Of a stretch of 64,000 nucleotides of DNA, positions 52,092 to 59,596 are shown piece after piece; within the stretch, counting starts at the first letter, position 1; each line of letters opens with the position of its first letter. The translations under genes were made by a program, and so were the position numbers. The notes under the pieces are model-generated. The model did no database searches. It saw only the letters and a list, made by a program, of their open reading frames with translations, and was not told where the DNA came from. This DNA comes from Methylorubrum salsuginis (GTDB taxonomy: Bacteria > Pseudomonadota > Alphaproteobacteria > Rhizobiales > Beijerinckiaceae): assembly GCF_900114375.1 (NCBI RefSeq), contig NZ_FOSV01000010.1:1-64000 (forward strand). Direction: 5' to 3'.

Positions 52092-52739
52092 CTACGGCAG
52101 GTGCTGGTAGCTCTCCCGTCTGACGATCTGACCGATGGCCGTTCGCCCCACCCCAAAGCGCCTACCCACGTCCGCCTGCCTCTCGCCGGCCGCGCAGCGT
52201 GCTCGCGCCTCGGCCACCTCCTCGTCAGTAAGCCTGCGTCTCGTGTGGAAGGCGGGGACCGCGTGGCCGATGCTGGCCCACCTGCGTCCGGTGATTGCGT
52301 CAGCCAGGGTCCTCTCGGCGACGCCGAGGTCGAGGGCTATGTCCTTCATTGGCTCTTTCGCGCGGGCGCGCTCTCGGGCCTGCATCAGGATAGCTTCGGA
52401 TAGGACTGCGCCCGAGACGGCCTCCCCGCATAAGCGGGTGCCGTGCTCCACCTTGTGTCCTTCATTCTCGGCCTTGGTTGCCCAGATGAGGTTGGCCAGC
52501 CGGCAGTCGCTGCGGACGCCGTTGAGGTGTGCGCACTCCGTGCCGGTCGGCGCCGGGCCACGAAACGTCTCGCACACCAGTCTGTGCACGTAGCGGCTAT
52601 GGGTTTTGCCGCTCAGCCGCAGAAAGACACGAAGGTAGCCCTTGCTGTTAGGTATGCGGACAAGCGTGCGCCCGCGGCTGTAGACTTCACCCTGGTCGTC
52701 TATTTCGTAGTTCGGGAAACCAGGGATGGTCGCGCGCAT
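52092..52739 (-). CDS. NUMOD4/HNH homing-type endonuclease with C-terminal helix-turn-helix
   Basis: A 215-residue nuclease. The NUMOD4-like opening is IPGFPNYEIDDQGEVYSRGR (residues about 5-24). The HNH fold is RYVHRLVCETFRGPAPTG, then CAHLNGVRSDCRLANLIWAT (H52, H71, N83). The C-terminus is a resolvase-like helix-turn-helix (LTDEEVAEARARCAAGERQA, then DVGRRFGVGRTAIGQIVRRE). Its 5' end overlaps the 3' end of the integrase gene by 40 nt in another frame. Such stand-alone phage nucleases act as homing or DNA-packaging enzymes. It lies between the attachment site and the integrase. Confidence 0.88.
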   Translation of the reverse strand: MRATIPGFPNYEIDDQGEVYSRGRTLVRIPNSKGYLRVFLRLSGKTHSRYVHRLVCETFRGPAPTGTECAHLNGVRSDCRLANLIWATKAENEGHKVEHGTRLCGEAVSGAVLSEAILMQARERARAKEPMKDIALDLGVAERTLADAITGRRWASIGHAVPAFHTRRRLTDEEVAEARARCAAGERQADVGRRFGVGRTAIGQIVRRESYQHLP

Positions 52740-53785
52740 ACCTCTAGGCTCCCCGCTGCAGTTCTCAGGTACTGAGGGCTCAATTTAGCATAGACCCGCT
52801 GTGTGATGGCATCGTCAGCGTGGCCGAGGAACGCAGCGATCTCGCTCATCGGTCGCCCAGCTTCCGCTAACCAGCAGGCCGCCGAGTGTCTGAAGACGTG
52901 CGGCGTCACGCCGATGAGCCCTGCCCGCTTCGTCGCCTTCGAGAGCGCGGTCCTGACGCTCGCCACCGGCTCGCCGGCCCACTCGATGACGCGATCCGTT
53001 CGGCGATGGGCGTGCGCGTTGGCGAGCGCAGCCCGTAGGGCGTTGGTCATCGGGACGGTCGCCCTGCCCTTCTGCGGCCGGAGCATGTTGCGCTCGCCGA
53101 GGAAGACGAGGCCGCGCTCGAAGTCGATTCGATCCCATGTCAGTTCGAGGAGCGCCGCGTTCCGCCCGGCGGTCGAGATCGCGAGCAGCAGGTAGAGCCG
53201 CAGGTGCGGCGTCTCGGAAGCGTCGAGCAGCCGCTCGAACTCGGTGCGGGTCAGGTGGCGCTCGCGCGGCGCCGGCACGCTCGGCATCTCGATCGCCGGC
53301 GCCTTGCCGATGATCTTCGCCTTTTCCGCCCACAGCAGCGCGGCGCGCAGCTGGTTCAGTTCGGTGCGGATCGTGCCGTCCTTGACGCCGGTCCATTGCG
53401 TCGACGGGCGGCCCGCCGCGCGCCAGCGCTCCTGTTGAGCGGCCGACCCCTTCGGCGCCGTCCTGCGTTGGGCCGCGTAGGCGCGGCAGAGTTTCGTCGT
53501 GATCTCCTCGGGCTTGTGGTCCCCGAAGAAGCCAAGCACCGCCTTTGCCGACCAGCTCATGTTCCTGGCGATTCGCCGTCCTTCCCGGTCGGCGCAGTAG
53601 GCCTCCCAGATCGTGCGGATGTCCGGGTCTATCGGCCGGGAGGCGTCCGCGACGATTCGGCTGAATTCCGCCGCCGCTCCCGCTGCATCGCCGCTTTCAA
53701 GTTGCCGGCGGCTGACCCGATTGCCCCCTTCGTAGAGGCAGATGGCGTAGCCCCCGCGGAACTTCTGGAGCTTGTATTCCGGCAT
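52700..53785 (-). CDS. int: tyrosine-type site-specific integrase
   Basis: A 361-residue phage integrase. A short N-terminal arm-binding part and a core-binding helical domain (about residues 55-160) are followed by the catalytic domain. Visible catalytic residues are R208 (TAGRNAALLELTWD), K239 region, H296-x-x-R299 (TPHVFRHSAACWL), H322 (FLGHADDAITQ) and Y332 (RVYAKLSP). The ATG at 53785 (MPEYKLQKFR) is used. Together with the nearby tRNA-Thr fragment it explains site-specific insertion. Its start lies inside the excisionase gene (157-nt overlap). Confidence 0.95.
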   Translation of the reverse strand: MPEYKLQKFRGGYAICLYEGGNRVSRRQLESGDAAGAAAEFSRIVADASRPIDPDIRTIWEAYCADREGRRIARNMSWSAKAVLGFFGDHKPEEITTKLCRAYAAQRRTAPKGSAAQQERWRAAGRPSTQWTGVKDGTIRTELNQLRAALLWAEKAKIIGKAPAIEMPSVPAPRERHLTRTEFERLLDASETPHLRLYLLLAISTAGRNAALLELTWDRIDFERGLVFLGERNMLRPQKGRATVPMTNALRAALANAHAHRRTDRVIEWAGEPVASVRTALSKATKRAGLIGVTPHVFRHSAACWLAEAGRPMSEIAAFLGHADDAITQRVYAKLSPQYLRTAAGSLEVCARPSLVSRTTK

Positions 53786-53967
53786 GCCTCGTACTCCCGG
53801 ACGGCGCGCGCCGTGACGCGTAGCAGCTTGCCGCCGACCCGGAACGCCGGCAACTCGCCATTGTCGATCATGCGGCGCACGAACGAGGCCGAGCACTTCC
53901 ACCGGGTCGCGACCTCAGCGGGGGTGAACACCTCGTCGTCGGCCTCGGACAGGCTGGCGCTAAGCAT
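53629..53967 (-). CDS. excisionase-type helix-turn-helix protein
   Basis: A 112-residue protein whose first half is a MerR/excisionase-like winged helix: DEVFTPAEVATRWKCSASFV then RRMIDNGELPAFRVGGKLLR. The second half is a low-complexity Ser/Ala/Arg tail that overlaps the integrase 5' end. Position directly upstream of int and the domain type point to a recombination-direction factor. The true end may be shorter in function, since only residues 10-65 form a domain. Confidence 0.8.
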   Translation of the reverse strand: MLSASLSEADDEVFTPAEVATRWKCSASFVRRMIDNGELPAFRVGGKLLRVTARAVREYEACRNTSSRSSAGATPSASTKGAIGSAAGNLKAAMQRERRRNSAESSRTPPGR

Positions 53968-54472
53968 CCCTGCTCTCCCCGATCCGGTCGAGCGCGTCCC
54001 GCAGGATCGCCGCCGACGCCTCGTAGCGCTCGCGCCGGCCGCTCCCGCCCGCGAGCATCCGCGACGGGTCGAGGTTGTCCTCGTTGTCGGCGAGCTTCAC
54101 GATCATGGCGACCGGATCACCGCTGTCGGCGATGGCCTGGATCCAGACGAGATAGGGCGGCCCCTCGGGCCGGCTGAGCGCGAGCACCGGGCCGATGGCG
54201 TCGCCGAAGCCTGCCGCGCGCAGATCCTCCGCGGTCGTGTCGGTGTCCTCCACCGTGTCGTGTAGCCATCCGACCTGAGCGCACAGGGCCGCGGTCTCGT
54301 CGCCCAGCCCCAGCCGTTCGGCATGGGCTCGCGCCCGCGCCGCGACCCGGCCGAGATGCCCGGTGTAGGGCGCGCCACCCTTGTCGGTCTGGCCGGCGTG
54401 CGCGCGGCGGGCGAAGGACTCGGCCGCGCTGATCTGGTGGGCGAGTGCCCGCAACGTCTCCACGTCAGCCAT
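53960..54472 (-). CDS. HD-domain hydrolase resembling small alarmone hydrolases
   Basis: A 170-residue protein with the HD pattern of the SpoT/MESH1 hydrolase family: SFARRAHAGQTDKGGAPYTG (H25, then H39 in YTGHLG), VGWLHDTVEDTDTTAEDLRA (H71-D72) and IVKLADNEDNLDPSR (D129). In SpoT/MESH1 the same order binds Mn2+ and cleaves (p)ppGpp to GDP/GTP and pyrophosphate. No synthetase half is present. It may hydrolyse host alarmone or another nucleotide during phage growth, which is inference. An alternative ATG at 54505 adds 11 residues. It ends inside the start of the excisionase gene. Confidence 0.75.
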   Translation of the reverse strand: MADVETLRALAHQISAAESFARRAHAGQTDKGGAPYTGHLGRVAARARAHAERLGLGDETAALCAQVGWLHDTVEDTDTTAEDLRAAGFGDAIGPVLALSRPEGPPYLVWIQAIADSGDPVAMIVKLADNEDNLDPSRMLAGGSGRRERYEASAAILRDALDRIGESRDA

Positions 54473-54535
54473 GGTCGCGATCCTTCTGAGGGGTGGGGTC
54501 GTCATGCGCCGCGCCCCTTCCGTCCTGATCGGGGG

Positions 54536-54889
54536 TCATGACCGGTCTCCGAGGCTGTCGATGTTCTGGGGGATGGCCTGCCAGTTTCGGCAAGCCGGCG
54601 AGGTCGCGAGCACGTCGGTGCCCGTTCCGCCGGTCCAGTGCGCGCGCATCAGCCCGCACTTCCGGTAGACCTTCGCCATGACCTTGCGGACGAGGTGGTC
54701 GCAGGAGCCGCAGGTCTCGCCAGCCGGGCCGGTGCCGGGCTGGGCCGCATAACCCTTGGCCTGGGTGCCGCGCCGCTGCATCCGTCGGCGCTCGGTCGGC
54801 GTGAGGGCGCGATCCTTCATCATGGACAGAAGGTCGGCGCCCCTCCCGTCCTGATCGCCAGGACGGTCTGATGGTGGGTGGGGGGTCAT
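54536..54889 (-). CDS. phage protein with cysteine cluster, function unknown
   Basis: A 117-residue protein with a basic N-terminal helix (MMKDRALTPTERRRMQRRGT) and a four-cysteine zinc-finger-like region ETCGSCDHLVRKVMAKVYRK, then CGLMRAHWTGG and SPACRNW. This C-x2-C ... C ... C spacing fits a zinc ribbon. Its start overlaps the stop of the upstream gene (ATGA), so it is part of the leftward operon. Confidence 0.65.
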   Translation of the reverse strand: MTPHPPSDRPGDQDGRGADLLSMMKDRALTPTERRRMQRRGTQAKGYAAQPGTGPAGETCGSCDHLVRKVMAKVYRKCGLMRAHWTGGTGTDVLATSPACRNWQAIPQNIDSLGDRS

Positions 54890-55791
54890 GCGGCGACTCC
54901 CGATGCGGAAGGTTGCGCGGAGAGGGGCTCGAACCGCTCGTCGTCGCGGTCTCCCCTCAGGGGCGTGCTGCTGCCTTGTTCGCGCCAGAGGCCGATGCAC
55001 GACAGGTCCAAGCCCAGAGGTCGGAACGGGATGACCGCAGCCATCCGCTCGCCCGATTTTCCGTCGTGCTCCCACCTCAGGCGGACCCAGTGCTTGACGT
55101 GGCCGTAACCCTTTGGGCTGACGTACAGGGCGGGCCGGAAGTGGCGGCGGGCTTTCATCTCCCCGCGCAGCTTGGCGCGCTCGCGCTGCACCCATCGCCA
55201 AGCTCGATGCCACGCCGGCTCCTGCGCCTTCATGGTCGCGGCCCAGAGCTTTGCCGCTTCGTAAGTCCAGCGAGCGCCGGGCGGGTAGCTGTAGACGATG
55301 TCTTCGCCGTCGCCCGTGATGTCGTAGATGCGCGCGGCTGTGAGATCCTGATCGTCGCGGAAGGCTCGGACGGCGTCCTTGCGATCGCGGGTCTTATCCG
55401 CGTCTCCGCCGTATTCGTCGCATAGGCGCTCAAAGAGATCAGGGCGGGAGCCGTGGCGCAGGCTCTCATAGCCGTGTTGGATCGCGCCATCGACCGTCGC
55501 ATCACGGTCGAACTCCTTGCGGCTATTGCCTTTCTCGCAGAGATAGTCGAAGTCGGCGCGTGAGATGAAATCGACGGCGTCCCACAAGGTGCTGAAGCTC
55601 GGCCACACCTGATAAACCGCCTCGCCGACGTCGCCACTCACGCAGACGACGCCTGGGGCCCAAGTGACGCGGAAGGAATAGGCGCTGCGGTTGGACCGCC
55701 CCATCCGCCACGAAAAACCCGGCCCCTTGGTGAGGCGGTGATCCGCGAAGCTCTTCGCGGCGATGCGCTGAATATCGGTGTGGTCAGCCAT
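54886..55791 (-). CDS. phage protein of unknown function
   Basis: A 301-residue soluble protein with a mixed charged composition (MADHTDIQRIAAKSFADHRL ... FDYLCEKGNSRKEFDRDATV) and an aromatic-rich C-terminal part (YVSPKGYGHVKHWVRLRWEH). No known motif is seen. It is coupled to the next gene by ATGA overlap at 54886-54889 and follows the methyltransferase gene with a 6-nt gap, so all are in one operon. Confidence 0.7.
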   Translation of the reverse strand: MADHTDIQRIAAKSFADHRLTKGPGFSWRMGRSNRSAYSFRVTWAPGVVCVSGDVGEAVYQVWPSFSTLWDAVDFISRADFDYLCEKGNSRKEFDRDATVDGAIQHGYESLRHGSRPDLFERLCDEYGGDADKTRDRKDAVRAFRDDQDLTAARIYDITGDGEDIVYSYPPGARWTYEAAKLWAATMKAQEPAWHRAWRWVQRERAKLRGEMKARRHFRPALYVSPKGYGHVKHWVRLRWEHDGKSGERMAAVIPFRPLGLDLSCIGLWREQGSSTPLRGDRDDERFEPLSAQPSASGVAA

Positions 55792-55797
55792 AGCGGA

Positions 55798-56613
55798 TCA
55801 CTCCATCGCGCCGGCCCGAGGGCCGGGTGTCGGGGACGGGAGAGTGTCGAGTGCAGCTGCTATGAAGGCCGCCGCGGCTTCCGCGTTGATCGCGTTGCCG
55901 GCCCGGTGAAGCAGCCCCATGCACTCGGCACGCCCATGATCCACGCGGCGAACAAGGGGTTGAGGCCAACGATCTCCGGCGACGAGCGGAGCGTCGGTGA
56001 CAGCGCGCAAATCCGCTTCGCCACGCCATCGCCGCGGTCGAGCCGGGCAAGGACTTCCGCTCGTGAACTGTCCTTGTGTTCCCGAGCCGAGATGCTGGGC
56101 AACAAAGTAGAGCCGCTTCCGCGCGATCGGCTCGCCGATGTCCGAAGCTCTGAATACAAGCGCCCCGCAGGCGTAGCCCGCTCCCTCCAGGTCGGTTGCG
56201 ACAGCGTCCCACCATCCTTCGGCGATGGCGTCGGGAACCTGCTCGCCAAGGATCGTGTCAGGGCGGCACTCTCGGATGAGATCAAGCCAAGCGGGCCAGA
56301 GATGGCGCTCGTCTTCGAAGCCGCGGTTTCGTCCGTGTACGGCTCCGGCCCGCGTCCACGGCTGGCAAGGACATGACCCGGTCCAGACAGCGCGCCCTTC
56401 CGGCCATCCGGCAAGTGCGAGGGCATAATCCCAGGCTGCCCAGCCAGCGAAGAAATGACAGCGCTCGTACCCGGCCACGTCGGCAGGTCGAACATGGACA
56501 ATTGATCGGGCATCGACCCGACCAGGCATGATGTGGCCGCCCGAGATAAGCGCGCCGATCTGAGCGGAGGCATCGAAGTCGATCTCGTTGTAGTACGCGA
56601 GAGGCCGGCTCAT
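55798..56613 (-). CDS. short DNA (cytosine-5) methyltransferase
   Basis: A 271-residue C5-methyltransferase. Motif I reads CHFFAGWAAWDYAL (about 52-65). The catalytic motif IV is TGSCPCQPWTRAG (Cys83). The motif VI equivalent is ILGEQVPDAI instead of the usual ENV, and motif VIII is ARKRLYFVAQ. Motif X is HRAGNAINAEAAAAFIAAAL. Only about 80 residues separate motifs VIII and X, so the target-recognition region is very small. No restriction enzyme is beside it, which suits an anti-restriction or regulatory phage methylase. It overlaps the gene upstream by 4 nt. Confidence 0.88.
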   Translation of the reverse strand: MSRPLAYYNEIDFDASAQIGALISGGHIMPGRVDARSIVHVRPADVAGYERCHFFAGWAAWDYALALAGWPEGRAVWTGSCPCQPWTRAGAVHGRNRGFEDERHLWPAWLDLIRECRPDTILGEQVPDAIAEGWWDAVATDLEGAGYACGALVFRASDIGEPIARKRLYFVAQHLGSGTQGQFTSGSPCPARPRRWRGEADLRAVTDAPLVAGDRWPQPLVRRVDHGRAECMGLLHRAGNAINAEAAAAFIAAALDTLPSPTPGPRAGAME

Positions 56614-57059
56614 CCCCGCCCTCCATCCGAGAGATCACCGAGGCGGGCTTCAGCCGCGAGGGTGCGGCAGTGGCGGGCGGTAAGCGGTGCGCCGGAGATC
56701 GCGGCCAGGGCCTTCCGGATGAGGTCTAGGGCGGACAGTGTTCCGCCCCGCGTGCCGCGTCCCTGCTCCTCTGTCTGCTGGCCGCTGCCCTGGTCGGCCA
56801 ATAGGCGGCCCACCAAGCCCACCGCGCTTGCGGCCTCAGCCAGAAGGCGCGACTCTTCATCCAAGGCCGCAATGCCGTCCTCGACCTCCGGAAAATCCCT
56901 GTCCCCAATGACGTGATCGTCGGGGCCGAGCGGAGCGTATTTCTGCGCAAGAAGACGCGCACCTTGGCGGTGCGCGAGCCCGCGGCGAGCCGACAGGGCG
57001 AGGAGCCCTTCGGACAAGCCCTCGAAATTGTAGCCGGCGAGATCGGCAGCGCTCAGCAT
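56610..57059 (-). CDS. phage protein of unknown function
   Basis: A 149-residue acidic, mainly helical protein (MLSAADLAGYNFEGLSEGLL ... FPEVEDGIAALDEESRLLAE) with a Gly/Gln-rich linker and a second helical half (LSALDLIRKALAAISGAPLT). It has no Cys cluster or membrane segment. The gene overlaps both neighbours by a few bases (ATGA-type), as elsewhere in this operon. Confidence 0.65.
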   Translation of the reverse strand: MLSAADLAGYNFEGLSEGLLALSARRGLAHRQGARLLAQKYAPLGPDDHVIGDRDFPEVEDGIAALDEESRLLAEAASAVGLVGRLLADQGSGQQTEEQGRGTRGGTLSALDLIRKALAAISGAPLTARHCRTLAAEARLGDLSDGGRG

Positions 57060-57403
57060 GTGCGCGCCTCCGGGCCGGCGCCGCGTAGGCCCATTAGCTC
57101 GTCCAGCGCGGCCCGCTCGCTCGGGGGCTGGCTATAATAGCCATCGAGGATTCGGCGATCCTTGCTCGTGACGACGTAGGTCTCGGGATCGGTCAGGCGG
57201 GCCGGGTCGATGCCGAGGATCTCCGCGAGACGCTCGCGCCGGGCGAAGGTGATGGTCTCGTAGCCGCGCTCCCATCTCGAGATGGTGGCGGCGCAGACGC
57301 CCACGCGCTGGCCGAGTTCGGACTGCATCATGCCGCGGCGCCGGCGATGGTGGCGGACCATCTCGCCGGCGTGGGTTGGATATCGGAGACGGGAGACCGG
57401 CAC
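57053..57403 (-). CDS. XRE-family helix-turn-helix regulator
   Basis: A 116-residue DNA-binding protein. The HTH is MVRHHRRRRGMMQSELGQRV then GVCAATISRWERGYETITFA, followed by ERLAEILGIDPARLTDP, as in Cro/CI/XRE domains. It lies inside the early operon, away from the CI/Cro switch, so it may control replication or late functions of the element. The C-terminal region (SKDRRILDGYYSQPPSERAA) has no known domain. Confidence 0.88.
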   Translation of the reverse strand: MPVSRLRYPTHAGEMVRHHRRRRGMMQSELGQRVGVCAATISRWERGYETITFARRERLAEILGIDPARLTDPETYVVTSKDRRILDGYYSQPPSERAALDELMGLRGAGPEARTC

Positions 57404-57433
57404 GGGTGCGATCCTTCCGAGTTGCGGGGTGAT

Positions 57434-57820
57434 TCAGCGACGGGTGACGCGGCCGTCGAAGCCGCGCTTGAGGCCGGAGGCTTTGGTGCCGTCCATCGGG
57501 CGGCCGGGCGGAATAGGTCGCCGTGTCGGCCCGGCGCAGGTCTCGCCTGCGAGCCGCTTTGCCCGGGCGATCACGCCCTGGTCGGCCGCCGTCTTCGGCT
57601 TGTCGCAGTCGTGGCAGAGCGGACGCATGTCGTCCGGCTCGTCACGACCGCAGATTTCCAGCGGGATTTCGTGGTCGTAGACGTACTGGCTGCGGGCGGT
57701 GAGCGGCTTTCCGCAGCCGCCGCAGCGGGCGTAGCGCCGGAGAATCGCGACCTCGCGCGCCAGGGTCATCTCCTTGCGCTCAGGGATGACGACGCGCTCG
57801 CGCTGCGGGAGCTTGCTCAT
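57434..57820 (-). CDS. HNH-type nuclease-like protein
   Basis: A 128-residue protein. Two CxxC pairs flank an HNH-like core: ARCGGCGKPLTARSQYVYDH then EIPLEICGRDEPDDMRPLCH and DCDKPKTAAD. This order (C-x2-C, D-H, L-C-x-x-C) matches small phage HNH endonucleases. The C-terminus is basic (GLKRGFDGRVTRR). The ATG at 57820 overlaps the stop of the zinc-ribbon gene (57817). Confidence 0.82.
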   Translation of the reverse strand: MSKLPQRERVVIPERKEMTLAREVAILRRYARCGGCGKPLTARSQYVYDHEIPLEICGRDEPDDMRPLCHDCDKPKTAADQGVIARAKRLAGETCAGPTRRPIPPGRPMDGTKASGLKRGFDGRVTRR

Positions 57821-58026
57821 AGGCTGCCCGCCTCCTGCGGCGTGCGGCCGGCAACCCACCAGCGCTTCACGTACTCCTGCAGGTAGACCTCGCGCTCACA
57901 ATTCGGGCAGTCGAGGCAGGTGATCCGCTCTTGGCCCCAATAGGTGACGTGGCCTTGCAGGACCTCGCCATCGGTCATCGGGATTTCCTGCCGGCAGTGC
58001 GGGCAGGTGACGCTGTCGCCGCTCAC
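57817..58026 (-). CDS. small zinc-ribbon protein
   Basis: A 69-residue protein with two CxxC knuckles (VTCPHCRQEI and CLDCPNCEREV) separated by about 28 residues, a zinc-ribbon layout. The tail is EYVKRWWVAGRTPQEAGSL. It is translationally coupled by ATGA at both ends to its neighbours. A role in binding nucleic acid or another phage protein is plausible but unproven. Confidence 0.75.
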   Translation of the reverse strand: MSGDSVTCPHCRQEIPMTDGEVLQGHVTYWGQERITCLDCPNCEREVYLQEYVKRWWVAGRTPQEAGSL

Positions 58027-58322
58027 GACCGATCCCCCATCGCAGCAATGGCCGCTTCGACAAGCTCACCAGTGGCAGGGGCGAGAGCGGTATCGGTGTC
58101 GGGATCGCGGCAGTCGGAGCGGACGGCTTCCAGGGCGGCGCCGGCCGGGCCGAAGGCGTTCACGGCGCGGCAGATGTCGGCGGCGGCCTTCGCGCAGAGC
58201 GGGCCGTCAATCTGCATGTGCTGGCCCTTGGTGGGGTCGCCGAAGCTGATCCACGTCGTGCCATCGGGGTGCTGGCCGTAGGTAGCCGGGAGTGGGAGAT
58301 GGGCGAGGCTGGCGGTCACCAC
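58023..58322 (-). CDS. phage protein of unknown function
   Basis: A 99-residue protein (MVTASLAHLPLPATYGQHPD ... AALEAVRSDCRDPDTDTALA) with no recognised motif. It overlaps the next gene by ATGA and the previous one by 7 nt. The N-terminal half looks beta-rich and the C-terminal half helical. Confidence 0.6.
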   Translation of the reverse strand: MVTASLAHLPLPATYGQHPDGTTWISFGDPTKGQHMQIDGPLCAKAAADICRAVNAFGPAGAALEAVRSDCRDPDTDTALAPATGELVEAAIAAMGDRS

Positions 58323-58636
58323 AGCCTCCGTGCATCAGCATCGTCGAGGAGATCGTGCGCCGCGGCCTGGAGCGTGACGCGCGGGCCCCGCAGTCGGGCC
58401 AACCCGAGTCCGCCGAGGCAATCGATCATCCCGGGAAGCTGGACGACCCGGCTGGACATCAGCCCGAGGCGGATGTCGCGGCACGCCTGGATCACGTCGT
58501 CGGGCGAGCGCTCGCGACCAGCCAGCACGGCCCGAAGGGTGGCGACGGTCCGGGGCTCGGCCAACTCCCGCGTATAGGCCCGCGGAACGCCGGAGAAGTG
58601 CCGCCGCGCAGACCGGACAGAGAGCTTGCCCTGCAT
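58316..58636 (-). CDS. phage protein of unknown function
   Basis: A 106-residue basic protein (MQGKLSVRSARRHFSGVPRA ... ATLRAVLAGRERSPDDVIQA) with helical second half and LLDDADARRLW at the end. The ATG at 58636 shares a base with the stop of the membrane-protein gene upstream. No family is recognised. Confidence 0.6.
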   Translation of the reverse strand: MQGKLSVRSARRHFSGVPRAYTRELAEPRTVATLRAVLAGRERSPDDVIQACRDIRLGLMSSRVVQLPGMIDCLGGLGLARLRGPRVTLQAAAHDLLDDADARRLW

Positions 58637-58932
58637 CACAGCCACCCGAGCGTGCGGGCGCAGAGAACGCCGACGGCCGCGGCGGTGAAGATCGAGCCCG
58701 GCCCGGCGATCGCGATGGCCGTCGCGGTGAGATCGAAGCTGCGCGCGGCCGCGGGCGGCACGAGATTGGGCACGGGAGCCTCGTTTGAATTGGCGGGAAG
58801 CAGAGTCGGGCAAGCGCGGCGGCGGGCCGGCGGCGCGGGCCGGAAGAACGGCCGCAGCGCGTAGTGGACGCTCGTTGCGAGGAAGAGCAGCGACGCGCCG
58901 AAGGCGATGTACGGAACGGGGTCGCCGGACAT
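58636..58932 (-). CDS. small two-helix membrane protein of the element
   Basis: A 98-residue protein with two hydrophobic segments: YIAFGASLLFLATSVHYALR near the N-terminus and LTATAIAIAGPGSIFTAAAV near the C-terminus, joined by a proline-rich polar linker. A membrane location is likely. In a phage early operon such a protein could affect superinfection or host envelope. Function is unknown. Confidence 0.65.
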   Translation of the reverse strand: MSGDPVPYIAFGASLLFLATSVHYALRPFFRPAPPARRRACPTLLPANSNEAPVPNLVPPAAARSFDLTATAIAIAGPGSIFTAAAVGVLCARTLGWL

Positions 58933-58937
58933 GTCGG

Positions 58938-59504
58938 TCAGGCCGCGGCGGGACTGACGAACCCGCGTTCGTAGGCGCCGTGCGAGGCCGACGCGTTCGC
59001 CGCCGCCGACCGCCCGTAGTCGAACCGCTCCGCCTCACGAGTGAGATCGGCACAAGGCGCGGTCTCGGTGGTGCCGTAGAGGGCGGCGGAGATGGCGTCG
59101 CCGCGGTCGTGGGCATCGGCGGTCAGGGCGGCGTCGGCGGCCTCGGCCGTCTCCACGCGGCGCATGGCGGTCGAGAGGATCGCCCGGTTGTTGCGCTCGA
59201 TGCGGGCCTTGAGCGCCTCAGCCAGATCGGTCTCGCTGGCGTAGGTCGTGGCGGTGCCGGCGAGCGCGTTGCAGAAAACGGCGCGCAAGGCGATCACACC
59301 CTCCTCGAACCGCATCCGCAGCAGGTTGGCGTGCTGCGCGCCCCGGGCGCCGAGCTGCGCGCTGGTCGCGTCGTCGATGGCGACCATGCGGACCACCTCC
59401 GTCACGGCATCGACCATCAGGCGGGTGTGCTCGGCAGCGTCGGTGAGATCGAAGGCGGTGACGGTGGGCTCGGAGGTGTCGGTGGGGCTGAACGGCGCGC
59501 ACAT
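58938..59504 (-). CDS. helical phage protein of unknown function
   Basis: A 188-residue Ala/Thr/Arg-rich protein that looks almost all helical (EHTRLMVDAVTEVVRMVAID, RIERNNRAILSTAMRRVETA), ending with a more polar tail (FDYGRSAAANASASHGAYER). No motif is recognised. It is followed downstream by the small membrane-protein gene with a 5-nt gap. Confidence 0.65.
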   Translation of the reverse strand: MCAPFSPTDTSEPTVTAFDLTDAAEHTRLMVDAVTEVVRMVAIDDATSAQLGARGAQHANLLRMRFEEGVIALRAVFCNALAGTATTYASETDLAEALKARIERNNRAILSTAMRRVETAEAADAALTADAHDRGDAISAALYGTTETAPCADLTREAERFDYGRSAAANASASHGAYERGFVSPAAA

Positions 59505-59596
59505 GGGCGGACCTCGGGCGGCTGGAGGAAATCGGTATTTTGTGAAGCGGGGGCAGGGGCTTGGGCGCTGAAATCGGGCCAGAGGAAATCAGTGCG

